Assembly: GCA_943356425.1 (NCBI GenBank)
Contig: CALRFE010000043.1
Coordinates: 1 to 6,230 of the forward strand
DNA length: 6,230 nucleotides
Reading direction: 5' to 3'
Source of the DNA: Candidatus Nomurabacteria bacterium
GTDB lineage: Bacteria > Patescibacteriota > Minisyncoccia > Phycocordibacterales > UBA9973
Shown here: positions 1 to 5,956 of the stretch, piece after piece
How positions within the stretch are numbered: position 1 is the first letter of the stretch
How the letters are laid out: the number at the start of each line of letters is the position of its first letter
The notes under the pieces: generated by a model
What the model was told of the DNA's origin: nothing
Seen by the model: the letters and a program-made list of their open reading frames with translations, nothing else
The model's database searches: none
Made by a program: the position numbers and the translations under genes

Positions 1-580
1 CGTAATAATTAGAATGTTGGTAATCAGCATTGAGTATTGCAAGTTTCTCGATCACCACACCGTTAATTTTTTTATTCGGAGCATCAAGCGATGTGAACAA
101 TTTTCCTTTTGCTTTTTTATATTCTTCGAAATCACCGCCATGTGACGGCAGATGTTCTGGTGTGAGATTTGTGAACACCGCAATATCAAAATACATATAG
201 AGATGTCGATTTTGCTTGAGACCTTCTGAGGTGACCTCAAGTACCGCAACTCGTACTCCCTGTTTATACATCTGCCACAATAGTTTTTGTGTGATAAACG
301 GTCCCGGCATCGTCATATGATATTCATTCATGTGCTCGACCTCGCCGACACGGATATTTGCAGTTCCGATGAGTCCTGTGCTGATGCCTGAACGTTCAAG
401 CGCGGCCCAAACAAAATTTGCTGTTGATGTTTTTCCTTTGGTGCCGGTAATCCCGATCATGATCATCTTTGAAGCAGGAAAACCGTACCAGCATGCAGCA
501 AAAAAAGCGAGTGACTTGTGATACGCCAATAAGAAGGATTCCGGGAGATATTCTCTAATTTTTGATTTTAATATATTCAT
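1..580 (-). CDS. murE: MurE-like Mur ligase (UDP-N-acetylmuramyl-tripeptide synthetase type), 3' end cut by the window
   Basis: The first 193 residues of a Mur ligase, which joins an amino acid to the UDP-MurNAc peptide using ATP in the cytoplasm. The reading frame is open from the ATG at 580 to the window edge. Seen: a Walker-A loop GITGTKGKTST (residues 43-53), TMPGP (90-94), EVTSEGL (115-121, where MurE usually has EVSSHxL), and FTNLTPEHL followed by HGGDFEEYKKAK (136-158), matching the MurE pattern FTNLxxDHLDYHG. The N-terminal UDP-substrate domain, about 100 residues in classical MurE, is replaced by only about 40 residues containing a hydrophobic stretch (LLAYHKSLAFFAACWYGFP). Similar short forms are, to my knowledge, common in CPR bacteria. 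The start overlaps the end of the carboxypeptidase gene by 26 bases, with no Shine-Dalgarno, so translation is probably coupled. The family is confident; the exact substrate is not, because the specificity region lies outside the window. Confidence 0.85.
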   Translation of the reverse strand, partial: MNILKSKIREYLPESFLLAYHKSLAFFAACWYGFPASKMIMIGITGTKGKTSTANFVWAALERSGISTGLIGTANIRVGEVEHMNEYHMTMPGPFITQKLLWQMYKQGVRVAVLEVTSEGLKQNRHLYMYFDIAVFTNLTPEHLPSHGGDFEEYKKAKGKLFTSLDAPNKKINGVVIEKLAILNADYQHSNYY

Positions 581-1502
581 TCGCTGTTCTGACTAACCCT
601 TCTATATCATTGAAACGTCCTTCTTTTGATGAGCCAAGTACTGCAAGGACGATAGTGTGGCCATTCTCTGCACGATACGCGATGACCAAATTCCCACCAG
701 CACTTTCAGTATACCCTGTTTTTGACGCAATAAACCCGGGGATCTTACCGATGGATCTATTCGTATTTTTCGCAGTATGCACAAAACCGCTTTGAGAATT
801 AAACAGGAGCGTATCATTTTTAGTTGCACCAAACACTTCGGGATAGAGCGTTATCGCAAAGGAAAAAAGTTGCGCGACCTCGCTTGATGAACCGAATGCG
901 GTCGGCGTAATGTCATTGATGTCAAGACCATTCGGACTCTCAAAATGAAGCGTAGCAAGTCCTAAACGTCGAGCCTTGTCATTCATCGCCTGCAAAAAAA
1001 GTTGGAGCGGCCCACGGGAATCATTATTTTTTTTGCGCAATTCCTCTCCGGCAGCAAGTGCAAGTGCGAGCGCGCCATCGTTTGAAGAATTAATGAGCGT
1101 GAATGATGCCAGATCAGAAGCTTCCCATTTTTCTCCGGAACGCAATCCTTCGTCGCCCTCCGGCATGAGTGCCTCATTTGAGATACGAAGGGTCTCGTCT
1201 TTTCCAAGTATTTGGAGTGCAACGACCGCGGTCATCACTTTGGTGATCGACGCAAGCGGACGCGCCGTCTGACTATTTTTCTCAAATATAAAACGACGGT
1301 CATCTGCGTCGTATACAGAAAAAGCTTGCGCTTCTCCCACATATTCCAAAAAAGTGCTACCGAGCGCGAGCGATTCATGTTCGCTCTTTATTTTTTCAGT
1401 TTTTAAATATGAAAATTCGCTCCAGATGAAATATCCGGCGAGGAATGAAAACAAAACAAGAAGCACGAGCAGATTTTTCTCGTAGGGTGTGACCGATCGC
1501 AT
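555..1502 (-). CDS. Membrane-anchored D-alanyl-D-alanine carboxypeptidase (peptidase S11, PBP5-like)
   Basis: A 315-residue serine penicillin-binding protein that removes the terminal D-Ala from peptidoglycan stem peptides outside the membrane. All three active-site motifs are present and correctly spaced: SITK (S85 nucleophile, K88), SSN (139-141) and KTG (261-263, in ASKTGYTESAGG). Residues 10-28 (NLLVLLVLFSFLAGYFIW) form one N-terminal membrane helix or uncleaved signal anchor; residues 29-55 are a linker. The protein ends about 50 residues after KTG, so the C-terminal beta-rich domain and amphipathic membrane anchor of E. coli PBP5 are missing; the N-terminal helix would do the anchoring. 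It starts 1 base after the scpB stop, with a weak purine-rich GGAAGAA before the ATG. Its neighbour downstream is a MurE-like ligase, so two cell-wall genes close the operon. Family confident; carboxypeptidase versus endopeptidase activity cannot be decided from sequence. Confidence 0.93.
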   Translation of the reverse strand: MRSVTPYEKNLLVLLVLFSFLAGYFIWSEFSYLKTEKIKSEHESLALGSTFLEYVGEAQAFSVYDADDRRFIFEKNSQTARPLASITKVMTAVVALQILGKDETLRISNEALMPEGDEGLRSGEKWEASDLASFTLINSSNDGALALALAAGEELRKKNNDSRGPLQLFLQAMNDKARRLGLATLHFESPNGLDINDITPTAFGSSSEVAQLFSFAITLYPEVFGATKNDTLLFNSQSGFVHTAKNTNRSIGKIPGFIASKTGYTESAGGNLVIAYRAENGHTIVLAVLGSSKEGRFNDIEGLVRTANEYIKIKN

Positions 1503-1503
1503 A

Positions 1504-2076
1504 TTATTCTTCCGTTATCGATCCTTCTTCTGCCACTTCTTTTGCGACAGCGCCTTCTAATGATTGATTGAGTAACGCATGATATTGTGCAAACTCCGGA
1601 ATATCAGAGATCGAAGCGACGCCCATATAATTTTGTGCTTCAATGGTGGGCTTATAGACGATCTTCCTCGAATCTGTGGGGTGCACTGCTTTTTCAACGA
1701 GCCCGCGGATCGATAAATTACGCAAAATAAAACTTGAATTTACACCACGAATATAATCGATCTCGCTTCTCGTCGCGCCGTTCTTGTATAAAATGATCGA
1801 AAGTGTCTCAAGCGTTGCACGTGTCAGTTCTTTATCGAGTTCTTCTTTTCTGATCTTTTCAAGCAATGTCGAAAGCTCAGGGCTCGTACCCAGTGTGACT
1901 GTATCTTCCCGTTCGCAAACCACAACGCCACGCGCTTGATTTTTTTCTCTGAGCACGACAACAGCTTCCTTTACTTCAGGAACTGAAGCGCCCAACATAT
2001 TCGCAATTTCTTTGTATGAGAGCGGCTCTGCTGTAAAAAAAAGAAGCCCCTCTATTTTTGCATCAAGTGTAAGCAT
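1504..2076 (-). CDS. scpB: Segregation and condensation protein B (ScpB)
   Basis: A 190-residue ScpB, the winged-helix subunit that dimerises and binds the ScpA kleisin in the SMC-ScpAB complex that compacts and separates the chromosome. The N-terminal winged helix is at residues 1-80 (KIEGLLFFTAEPLSYKEIA, then LGTSPELSTLLEKI). The family hallmark is at about 87-128: ATLETLSIILYK, TRSEIDYIRGVNS and LSIRGLVEK, which is the second winged helix. The C-terminal part (RKIVYKPTIEAQNYMG, then DIPEF) matches the usual region where ScpB has Y-x-T-T-x-x-F and LP. Length is normal. The acidic tail (EEGSITEE) is not conserved. It begins 2 bases after the scpA stop and ends 1 base before the carboxypeptidase start, so it is translationally packed with both neighbours. 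smc itself is not in the window. Confidence 0.94.
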   Translation of the reverse strand: MLTLDAKIEGLLFFTAEPLSYKEIANMLGASVPEVKEAVVVLREKNQARGVVVCEREDTVTLGTSPELSTLLEKIRKEELDKELTRATLETLSIILYKNGATRSEIDYIRGVNSSFILRNLSIRGLVEKAVHPTDSRKIVYKPTIEAQNYMGVASISDIPEFAQYHALLNQSLEGAVAKEVAEEGSITEE

Positions 2077-2078
2077 AA

Positions 2079-2843
2079 TTATTCTTCTATTGGTGTTAGT
2101 GATGCCTCTTGTTTAGTAATTTCCATATCGCCGAAACTTGCCTGTTGCATGACGTCGATCAGTCCCTCACGAACTAATTCTAACATAGCCAAAAACGAAA
2201 CGATAACGTAGACTTTTTCTTCTTTCGCGTTCTCGGCAGATGGATGCCGTGCAAGGTCGCTAAAGCGAAGTGAAAGCGTCTTTTGCACGCGTTCTGTGAT
2301 ATCATCGATCATTTCTTCAATGCTCAAGACTTTGCGAACAGTAACTTCTTGGAGCGGTTCTGTTTTTGGAAGATTATTAATAAGCCCTTCGACAAGCGCA
2401 CGCATGTTTTCGAGCGTCATGCCTTTATCCGGTACAAATACTGGAATATCCGATGAGCGATATGGTCCTTGGAAAATAAGTTGCTTGCCAAAACGTTCTT
2501 TGACAAACACACTTGCATCTTTGACTGCTTGATAGAGTTTCAAACGCGCTTCAAGATCAATGATTTTTTCTTCCTCTTCATCAGTGAGCGCAAGGTTTGG
2601 TAGAAGCGATCGAGATTTAATGAGAATGAGCGTTGACGCAATCAATAAAAAACTTGTCGCATCGTGCATTTCATATTTCGGAAGCGCCTTGATGTGACTG
2701 ATATAGTCGGCAGTAACTTCAACAAGCGAAATCTCATTAATAAAAAGCTTGCGCGATTCGATCAGCGACAACAACAAATCGAGCGGTCCCTCAAAGGTGC
2801 CCGCTTTGACTTTGTATTGTTCTGTTTCCAAAATTCCAGTCAT
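2079..2843 (-). CDS. scpA: Segregation and condensation protein A (ScpA, kleisin)
   Basis: A 254-residue kleisin that bridges the two SMC heads and carries the ScpB dimer. Seen: the N-terminal SMC-binding signature FEGPLDLLLSLIESRKLFI (17-35), followed by the helical segment FLLIASTLILIKSRSLLP (65-82), both typical of ScpA. A charged acidic linker lies at 88-100 (DEEEEKIIDLEAR), the ScpB-binding middle follows, and the C-terminal winged helix is at about 210-243 (VIVSFLAMLELVREGLIDV, then FGDMEI). Length is in the normal range (about 240-260). The ATG lies 4 bases after the HIT-gene stop with only AGAAAA in front, so there is no real Shine-Dalgarno. Its place directly before scpB is the conserved bacterial arrangement and supports both calls. 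Confidence 0.95.
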   Translation of the reverse strand: MTGILETEQYKVKAGTFEGPLDLLLSLIESRKLFINEISLVEVTADYISHIKALPKYEMHDATSFLLIASTLILIKSRSLLPNLALTDEEEEKIIDLEARLKLYQAVKDASVFVKERFGKQLIFQGPYRSSDIPVFVPDKGMTLENMRALVEGLINNLPKTEPLQEVTVRKVLSIEEMIDDITERVQKTLSLRFSDLARHPSAENAKEEKVYVIVSFLAMLELVREGLIDVMQQASFGDMEITKQEASLTPIEE

Positions 2844-2847
2844 TTTT

Positions 2848-3198
2848 CTAAAAATTACTGTGAAGTTTTAAATTATCTCCAGTGTGTCTTGGAATAAGAT
2901 GCATATGGAAATGAAAGACAGATTGCTCGGCGTCCTTTCCTGATGCATGCAGAAGATTTATTCCAGTTGCGCCTTCGTTCTTGAACTTCAGTGCAAGTTC
3001 TCGTGCCACACCGACCACTTTCTCAAGATCCTCTTTTGTTATGTCAAAGATATTTTCAGAATGTTTTTTAGGAATGAGCAAGGTATGTCCTTGAACTATT
3101 TCGCCAAGGGGTTTTATACAAATGACAAAATCGTCTTCATAATATTTCGTTGATGGCAATTCTCCTTTTGCAATTTTACAAAAAATACAGTCTTCCAT
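2848..3198 (-). CDS. HIT-family (histidine triad) nucleotide hydrolase or transferase
   Basis: A 116-residue soluble protein of the HIT superfamily, Hint branch. These enzymes hydrolyse nucleoside phosphoramidates or related adenylylated compounds, including aminoacyl-adenylates. Seen: the triad HFHMHLI (H96, H98, H100, with H98 the expected nucleophile); the upstream conserved stretch NLLHASGKDAEQSVFHFH; GHTLLIPKKH (37-46) for the nucleotide-binding strand; and an N-terminal CIFC pair (C4, C7), which in many Hint proteins binds zinc with later histidines. Length fits. It starts 2 bases after the aspS stop and ends 4 bases before scpA. Sitting right behind an aminoacyl-tRNA synthetase is suggestive, since Hint proteins can cleave aminoacyl-AMP, but this link is inference. 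The substrate is not determinable here. Confidence 0.93.
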   Translation of the reverse strand: MEDCIFCKIAKGELPSTKYYEDDFVICIKPLGEIVQGHTLLIPKKHSENIFDITKEDLEKVVGVARELALKFKNEGATGINLLHASGKDAEQSVFHFHMHLIPRHTGDNLKLHSNF

Positions 3199-3200
3199 TT

Positions 3201-4577
3201 TTATTTTTTAACTTGAATTCCTAATTCTTTTAATTGCTTCTCGGAAATTTCAGATGGTGAACCCATCATGAGGTCTTTACCTTCTCCGGTCTTTGGAAAT
3301 GCGATGACTTCGCGGATGTTCGGTTCGTTTTGGAGGATCATGACGATGCGATCGATACCATGCGCACAACCGCCATGCGGAGGAGCTCCGAACTCAAATG
3401 ACTTAAGGATATGTCCGAAACGCGCTTCGATTGTTTCTTTTGAAAGACCAAGAAGTTCAAAAATTCTGTTCTGTAGTTCCCGTTGATGGATACGAATCGA
3501 ACCGCCACCTAATTCATAACCGTTCAATACGAGATCGTATGCGTTTGCACGAGCTTTAAATGGATCAGTTTCGAGTAAGTGCTCGTCACCGACTTTTGGT
3601 GCAGTAAAAGGATGATGCACCGCTTGGACTTCTCCGTCACTATTTTTTTCAAACATCGGAAAATCCACGACCCAACAAAATGCGAGTTCGTTCGGATCAT
3701 TTTTATCTTGGCGCATGTCAGGTTTGTCGTTACCATATTTTTCCATACTTTCTGCGTACGTAATTCGTGGAAATGGGATCGTGCTTATTTTCTTTTCTGG
3801 ATAGACTGTTTCAATAAGTTTGATGAACATATCTTCCGTGTAAAGAATCACATCTTCTTGTTCGACAAATGACATCTCGTAATCGAGTTGAGAAAATTCC
3901 GGTTGACGATCACCACGAGTGTCTTCGTCACGCATACAGTGTGCAATTTGGAAATATTTTTCAAAACCGGCAACCATGGAAAGCTGTTTGAACTGTTGCG
4001 GTGATTGTGGAAGCACATAAAATTCTCCATTGAATAACCGAGATGGTACGACATATTCGCGAGAACCCTTGGTAAGGATCGGTGTTTCAATCTCGATAAA
4101 ATCAGTCTTATGCATGTAACCGCGGAAAAAAGAAGCGATCTTGTCGCGCATGCGAATGTTGTTCTGCATACGTTCGGTGCGAAGATCGAGATATTTGTAT
4201 TTCATACGAAGATCTTCATTGATGCCGATCGTATCAACATTTATCTGAAACGGCGGCGTTTCAGCTTTATTCAACACTTCAATCGCAGTTACCTCAAGTT
4301 CGATGTCGCCGTTCAAAATGCCAGCCTTTACATTTTTTTCAGGGCGCTTGTTCACAATACCGGTCATTTTGAGGACCCACTCGGTGCGGACTTCTTTTGC
4401 AGATTCGATCGCTTCGACATGATTTGGGAGCACGACGCATTGCACTTTACCGCTCATATCGCGCATGTCCATAAAGACCATTTTCCCTTGATCGCGACGC
4501 ACATCAACCCAGCCGGCAATCGTAACTTCCGATCCGGTTTTTGTATTTAAATCTTTGATATATGTTCGATTTCGCAT
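3201..4577 (-). CDS. aspS: Aspartyl-tRNA synthetase, compact form lacking the GAD insertion domain
   Basis: A class IIb synthetase that charges tRNA with aspartate in the cytoplasm. The N-terminal OB-fold anticodon domain covers about 1-105 (GWVDVRRDQGKMVFMDMRD). The catalytic core follows: YLDLRTERMQNNIRMRD (129-145), motif 1 around FIEIETPIL (160-168), the flipping-loop region SREYVVPSRLFNGEFYVLPQ (172-191) with QSPQQFKQL, motif 2 (MRDEDTRGDRQPEF, 215-228) and motif 3 (GIDRIVM, 407-413). These segments are bacterial in character, not archaeal or eukaryotic. At 458 residues it is about 130 shorter than the usual bacterial enzyme (about 590). The loss maps to one place: YGNDKPDMR (281-289) is followed after about ten residues by CWVVDFPMFE (301-310), where other bacteria carry the GAD domain. 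All catalytic motifs remain, so it should be active. It is the first gene of the operon and probably has a leaderless mRNA. Confidence 0.96.
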   Translation of the reverse strand: MRNRTYIKDLNTKTGSEVTIAGWVDVRRDQGKMVFMDMRDMSGKVQCVVLPNHVEAIESAKEVRTEWVLKMTGIVNKRPEKNVKAGILNGDIELEVTAIEVLNKAETPPFQINVDTIGINEDLRMKYKYLDLRTERMQNNIRMRDKIASFFRGYMHKTDFIEIETPILTKGSREYVVPSRLFNGEFYVLPQSPQQFKQLSMVAGFEKYFQIAHCMRDEDTRGDRQPEFSQLDYEMSFVEQEDVILYTEDMFIKLIETVYPEKKISTIPFPRITYAESMEKYGNDKPDMRQDKNDPNELAFCWVVDFPMFEKNSDGEVQAVHHPFTAPKVGDEHLLETDPFKARANAYDLVLNGYELGGGSIRIHQRELQNRIFELLGLSKETIEARFGHILKSFEFGAPPHGGCAHGIDRIVMILQNEPNIREVIAFPKTGEGKDLMMGSPSEISEKQLKELGIQVKK

Positions 4578-4583
4578 AAAAAA

Positions 4584-4612
4584 ACTATACCATAAAAGCC
4601 TTTTTTTGAAAA
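4584..4612 (-). promoter_or_regulatory. Sigma-70-type promoter of the aspS operon
   Basis: On the minus strand, -35 TTTTCA (4612-4607), a 17-base spacer, then an extended -10 TGG-TATAGT (TATAGT at 4589-4584). Only six T residues separate the -10 from the aspS ATG, so the expected start of transcription is the A of the start codon (4577). It is the only promoter seen for the six-gene operon. The -35 lies in the T-run of the preceding terminator. Confidence 0.72.
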
Positions 4613-4614
4613 AT

Positions 4615-4648
4615 AAAAAAACACCTGCGATGAAGCCGGTGCTTTTTT
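4615..4648 (-). terminator. Intrinsic terminator between the 4667-5158 gene and aspS
   Basis: On the minus strand the stem CACC-G-GC / GC-A-GGTG (4641-4622) has one internal mismatch and the loop TTCATC. It is preceded by an A-run and followed by TTTTTTTATTTTT, which extend the stem by A-U pairs. It lies 18 bases after the stop at 4667. The flanking A and T runs also make it a plausible terminator on the plus strand, though no plus-strand gene is seen. Confidence 0.85.
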
Positions 4649-4666
4649 AATTTTGTTGTCTCGTTC

Positions 4667-5158
4667 TTAGGCGGTAACCGTGACGATCGCGGTGAATGTT
4701 TTCCGTTCGGTATCGATAAGGATACCTTGTCCTGCTTCATAGAGCATCTGCGGTTCCGATTTGATTCCATACGAATCACTGATGTAATGTGCGAGCGTGT
4801 TGATCATGATCGCCTTACAAGCGATGATCAAGAGCTCTGTGTCGGAAAATTTCCGAATTTGTTCCGTCGCTTCGATGGAATAATTAATGATATTCCTTTC
4901 AGAAAAATCAGAAAGTGGCAATTCAATACAATGAAAATCATCATCGGGAACAATGTCTAATTTTCGCACGACACGCCTGAGTGTCGTTGTGCACACTGCA
5001 TCTGGCAAGCTCGCGAAACGGACGCTTCCGGGAGATTGATTTTCTGTAAAGAAATTTTCTCCGATGCTGTGTGCGATCTGCTTGACTTCAGTCAATTGTT
5101 CTCTGAAATTTTTGTTGAATTTGTCCGGTGCGATGACGAGAAAGATTTTTTTGATCAT
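4667..5158 (-). CDS. Unknown protein, possible catalytically dead histidine-phosphatase-fold protein
   Basis: A 163-residue soluble protein with no membrane segment and no clear family motif. Its layout resembles the histidine phosphatase (phosphoglycerate mutase) fold: first strand KIFLVIAPDKFN (4-15) where the family has LVRHGETxxN; LTEVKQIAHSIGENF (22-36) where it has LTxxGxxQAxxLGxxL; FASLPDAVCTTTLRRV (48-63) where it has SSPLxRAxxTA; and ELLIIACKAIMINTLAHYI (108-126) where it has VLVVSHGGVIRALLAHLL. The catalytic Arg-His, the second Arg and the second His would be I9-A10, A54 and C114, so no phosphatase activity is expected if the match is right. This rests on eye alignment only. The ATG at 5158 is preferred because the predicted transcript begins near 5190 and the fold's first strand starts here; the in-frame GTG at 5206 is upstream of the promoter's -10. 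It has its own promoter and terminator. Confidence 0.7.
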   Translation of the reverse strand: MIKKIFLVIAPDKFNKNFREQLTEVKQIAHSIGENFFTENQSPGSVRFASLPDAVCTTTLRRVVRKLDIVPDDDFHCIELPLSDFSERNIINYSIEATEQIRKFSDTELLIIACKAIMINTLAHYISDSYGIKSEPQMLYEAGQGILIDTERKTFTAIVTVTA

Positions 5159-5164
5159 GATCTG

Positions 5165-5173
5165 TAAGGTGTT
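5165..5173 (-). repeat. Leader element AACACCTTA, copy 1
   Basis: AACACCTTA (minus strand) lies 6 bases before the ATG of the 4667-5158 gene. The same 9 bases occur before the 5283-5858 gene. The CACCTTA core is close to an anti-Shine-Dalgarno sequence, so it does not act as a ribosome binding site itself. Its role is unknown. Confidence 0.4.
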
Positions 5174-5196
5174 TTTAAAGGTGGTGAATTTCACGC

Positions 5197-5225
5197 ATAA
5201 TACCACATATTTTAAAAGTACGCAA
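5197..5225 (-). promoter_or_regulatory. Sigma-70-type promoter of the 4667-5158 gene
   Basis: On the minus strand, -35 TTGCGT (5225-5220), a 17-base spacer and an extended -10 TGG-TATTAT (TATTAT at 5202-5197). The predicted start is near 5190, giving a leader of about 32 bases without a Shine-Dalgarno. The -35 begins directly after the T-run of the upstream terminator. Confidence 0.72.
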
Positions 5226-5229
5226 TAAA

Positions 5230-5260
5230 AAAATCACCCTTCATCAAGAAGGGTGATTTT
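5230..5260 (-). terminator. Intrinsic terminator of the 5283-5858 gene
   Basis: A perfect 12-base stem (5230-5241 with 5249-5260; core CACCCTT / AAGGGTG) and a 7-base loop. On the minus strand it is followed by TTTTTTTATT. It lies 22 bases past the stop at 5283. It is symmetrical enough (AATTTTTT on the other side) to work in both directions. Confidence 0.92.
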
Positions 5261-5282
5261 AATTTTTTGGTCCGTTAGAGAT

Positions 5283-5858
5283 CTAACTGAGCGAGAAGTG
5301 TTCTACTTGCATAGAACTTTGGTGGAGCGGAAGGACTAATGCATCAAAAGGTGTGATGGTCTCTTTTACCCGCGATAAGGCTGCGGTAAGCAATTCAGGG
5401 TGCACTTCGGCGCCCTTAAGGAATTGTTTCTGTAAAAGGAACTTCATCAATGGCAAGCACATTTTGGGCTCAACAAACATAAAGATGGCGTCTGTCGATA
5501 AAAATGCTTTTCGTATATACCTTTCCACAATGGTCTCTTTTCCATTTTTCTTCAGATGGTCTTCAGTCTGCAACGACAAGCTCGAACATGAACATGGGTT
5601 TTTTACTTTTGCGACACTTGCACGCAATGCATTACTGCATGCCTGCACCAGATGCAAGATGTGATCTTCTTCTGCATGGAAGATGTGCGCTTTTGAAAAC
5701 GGTGTTTTCAAAAAAGTTTGGATGTGTGAAAAATAAGAATGGAGCTTGTTCGCGACCTCAGGAGGTACGGAAAAATTTTGATCAGCGCCAAGAGACGCCG
5801 GTTCATTACAAGCAAAGCAAATTATTGCTTTAGCGGGTTTGAGTTCATTGGAACGCAT
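5283..5858 (-). CDS. Unknown Cys/His-rich protein, possibly a distant relative of the 4667-5158 product
   Basis: A 191-residue soluble protein that I do not recognise. It starts with a charged N-terminus, then a first strand AIICFACNEP (11-20). Later segments are helix-like EVANKLHSYFSHIQTFL (34-50), AHIFHAEEDHILHLVQACSN (57-76), TDAIFMFVEPKMCLPLMKFL (122-141) and a final strand region DALVLPLHQSSMQVEHF (172-188). It has six cysteines (C14, C17, C74, C89, C91, C134), including CFAC and CSC, and ten histidines, so metal binding is conceivable but not shown. The order and spacing of segments run parallel to the 4667-5158 protein (first strand, long helix, short strand plus helix, hydrophobic strand plus helix, end strand). 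If both are histidine-phosphatase relatives, this one also lacks RHG and the second His. It is single in its transcript, with its own promoter and terminator. Function unknown. Confidence 0.75.
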   Translation of the reverse strand: MRSNELKPAKAIICFACNEPASLGADQNFSVPPEVANKLHSYFSHIQTFLKTPFSKAHIFHAEEDHILHLVQACSNALRASVAKVKNPCSCSSLSLQTEDHLKKNGKETIVERYIRKAFLSTDAIFMFVEPKMCLPLMKFLLQKQFLKGAEVHPELLTAALSRVKETITPFDALVLPLHQSSMQVEHFSLS

Positions 5859-5868
5859 TGGTTTGGTT

Positions 5869-5877
5869 TAAGGTGTT
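5869..5877 (-). repeat. Leader element AACACCTTA, copy 2
   Basis: The second copy of AACACCTTA (minus strand), 10 bases before the ATG of the 5283-5858 gene and inside its predicted leader. It may be a remnant of duplication, a shared regulatory site or chance. Confidence 0.4.
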
Positions 5878-5927
5878 GATTGTGAAAGAATTGGTTACCA
5901 AAAGCGCAGAACGCGATTGGGATATAT

Positions 5928-5956
5928 AGTATACGCAAATTAAAACACTCCGGCAA
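5928..5956 (-). promoter_or_regulatory. Sigma-70-type promoter of the 5283-5858 gene
   Basis: On the minus strand, -35 TTGCCG (5956-5951), a 17-base spacer and -10 TATACT (5933-5928). Expected start is near 5921-5923, giving a leader of about 63 bases. The -35 hexamer falls in the loop of the terminator of the upstream gene, so the two signals share the same bases. Confidence 0.6.

Noticed and set aside
52..521. Short open frames on both strands inside the Mur ligase region
   Set aside because: They are in other frames than the continuous Mur ligase reading that carries the Walker-A and FTNL motifs.
4110..4550. A 146-codon plus-strand open frame opposite aspS
   Set aside because: It lies wholly antisense to a conserved catalytic gene, shows no family features, and its composition is that expected from the complement of aspS.
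4578..4620. A T-box or other riboswitch in front of aspS
   Set aside because: Only six bases separate the -10 from the start codon and a terminator of the previous gene lies just upstream; there is no leader to hold such an element.
5159..5206. A longer form of the 4667-5158 gene starting at GTG 5206 or GTG 5194
   Set aside because: GTG 5206 lies upstream of the -10 box and GTG 5194 only three bases after it, so neither would be within a usable transcript; the first predicted strand begins at the ATG at 5158.
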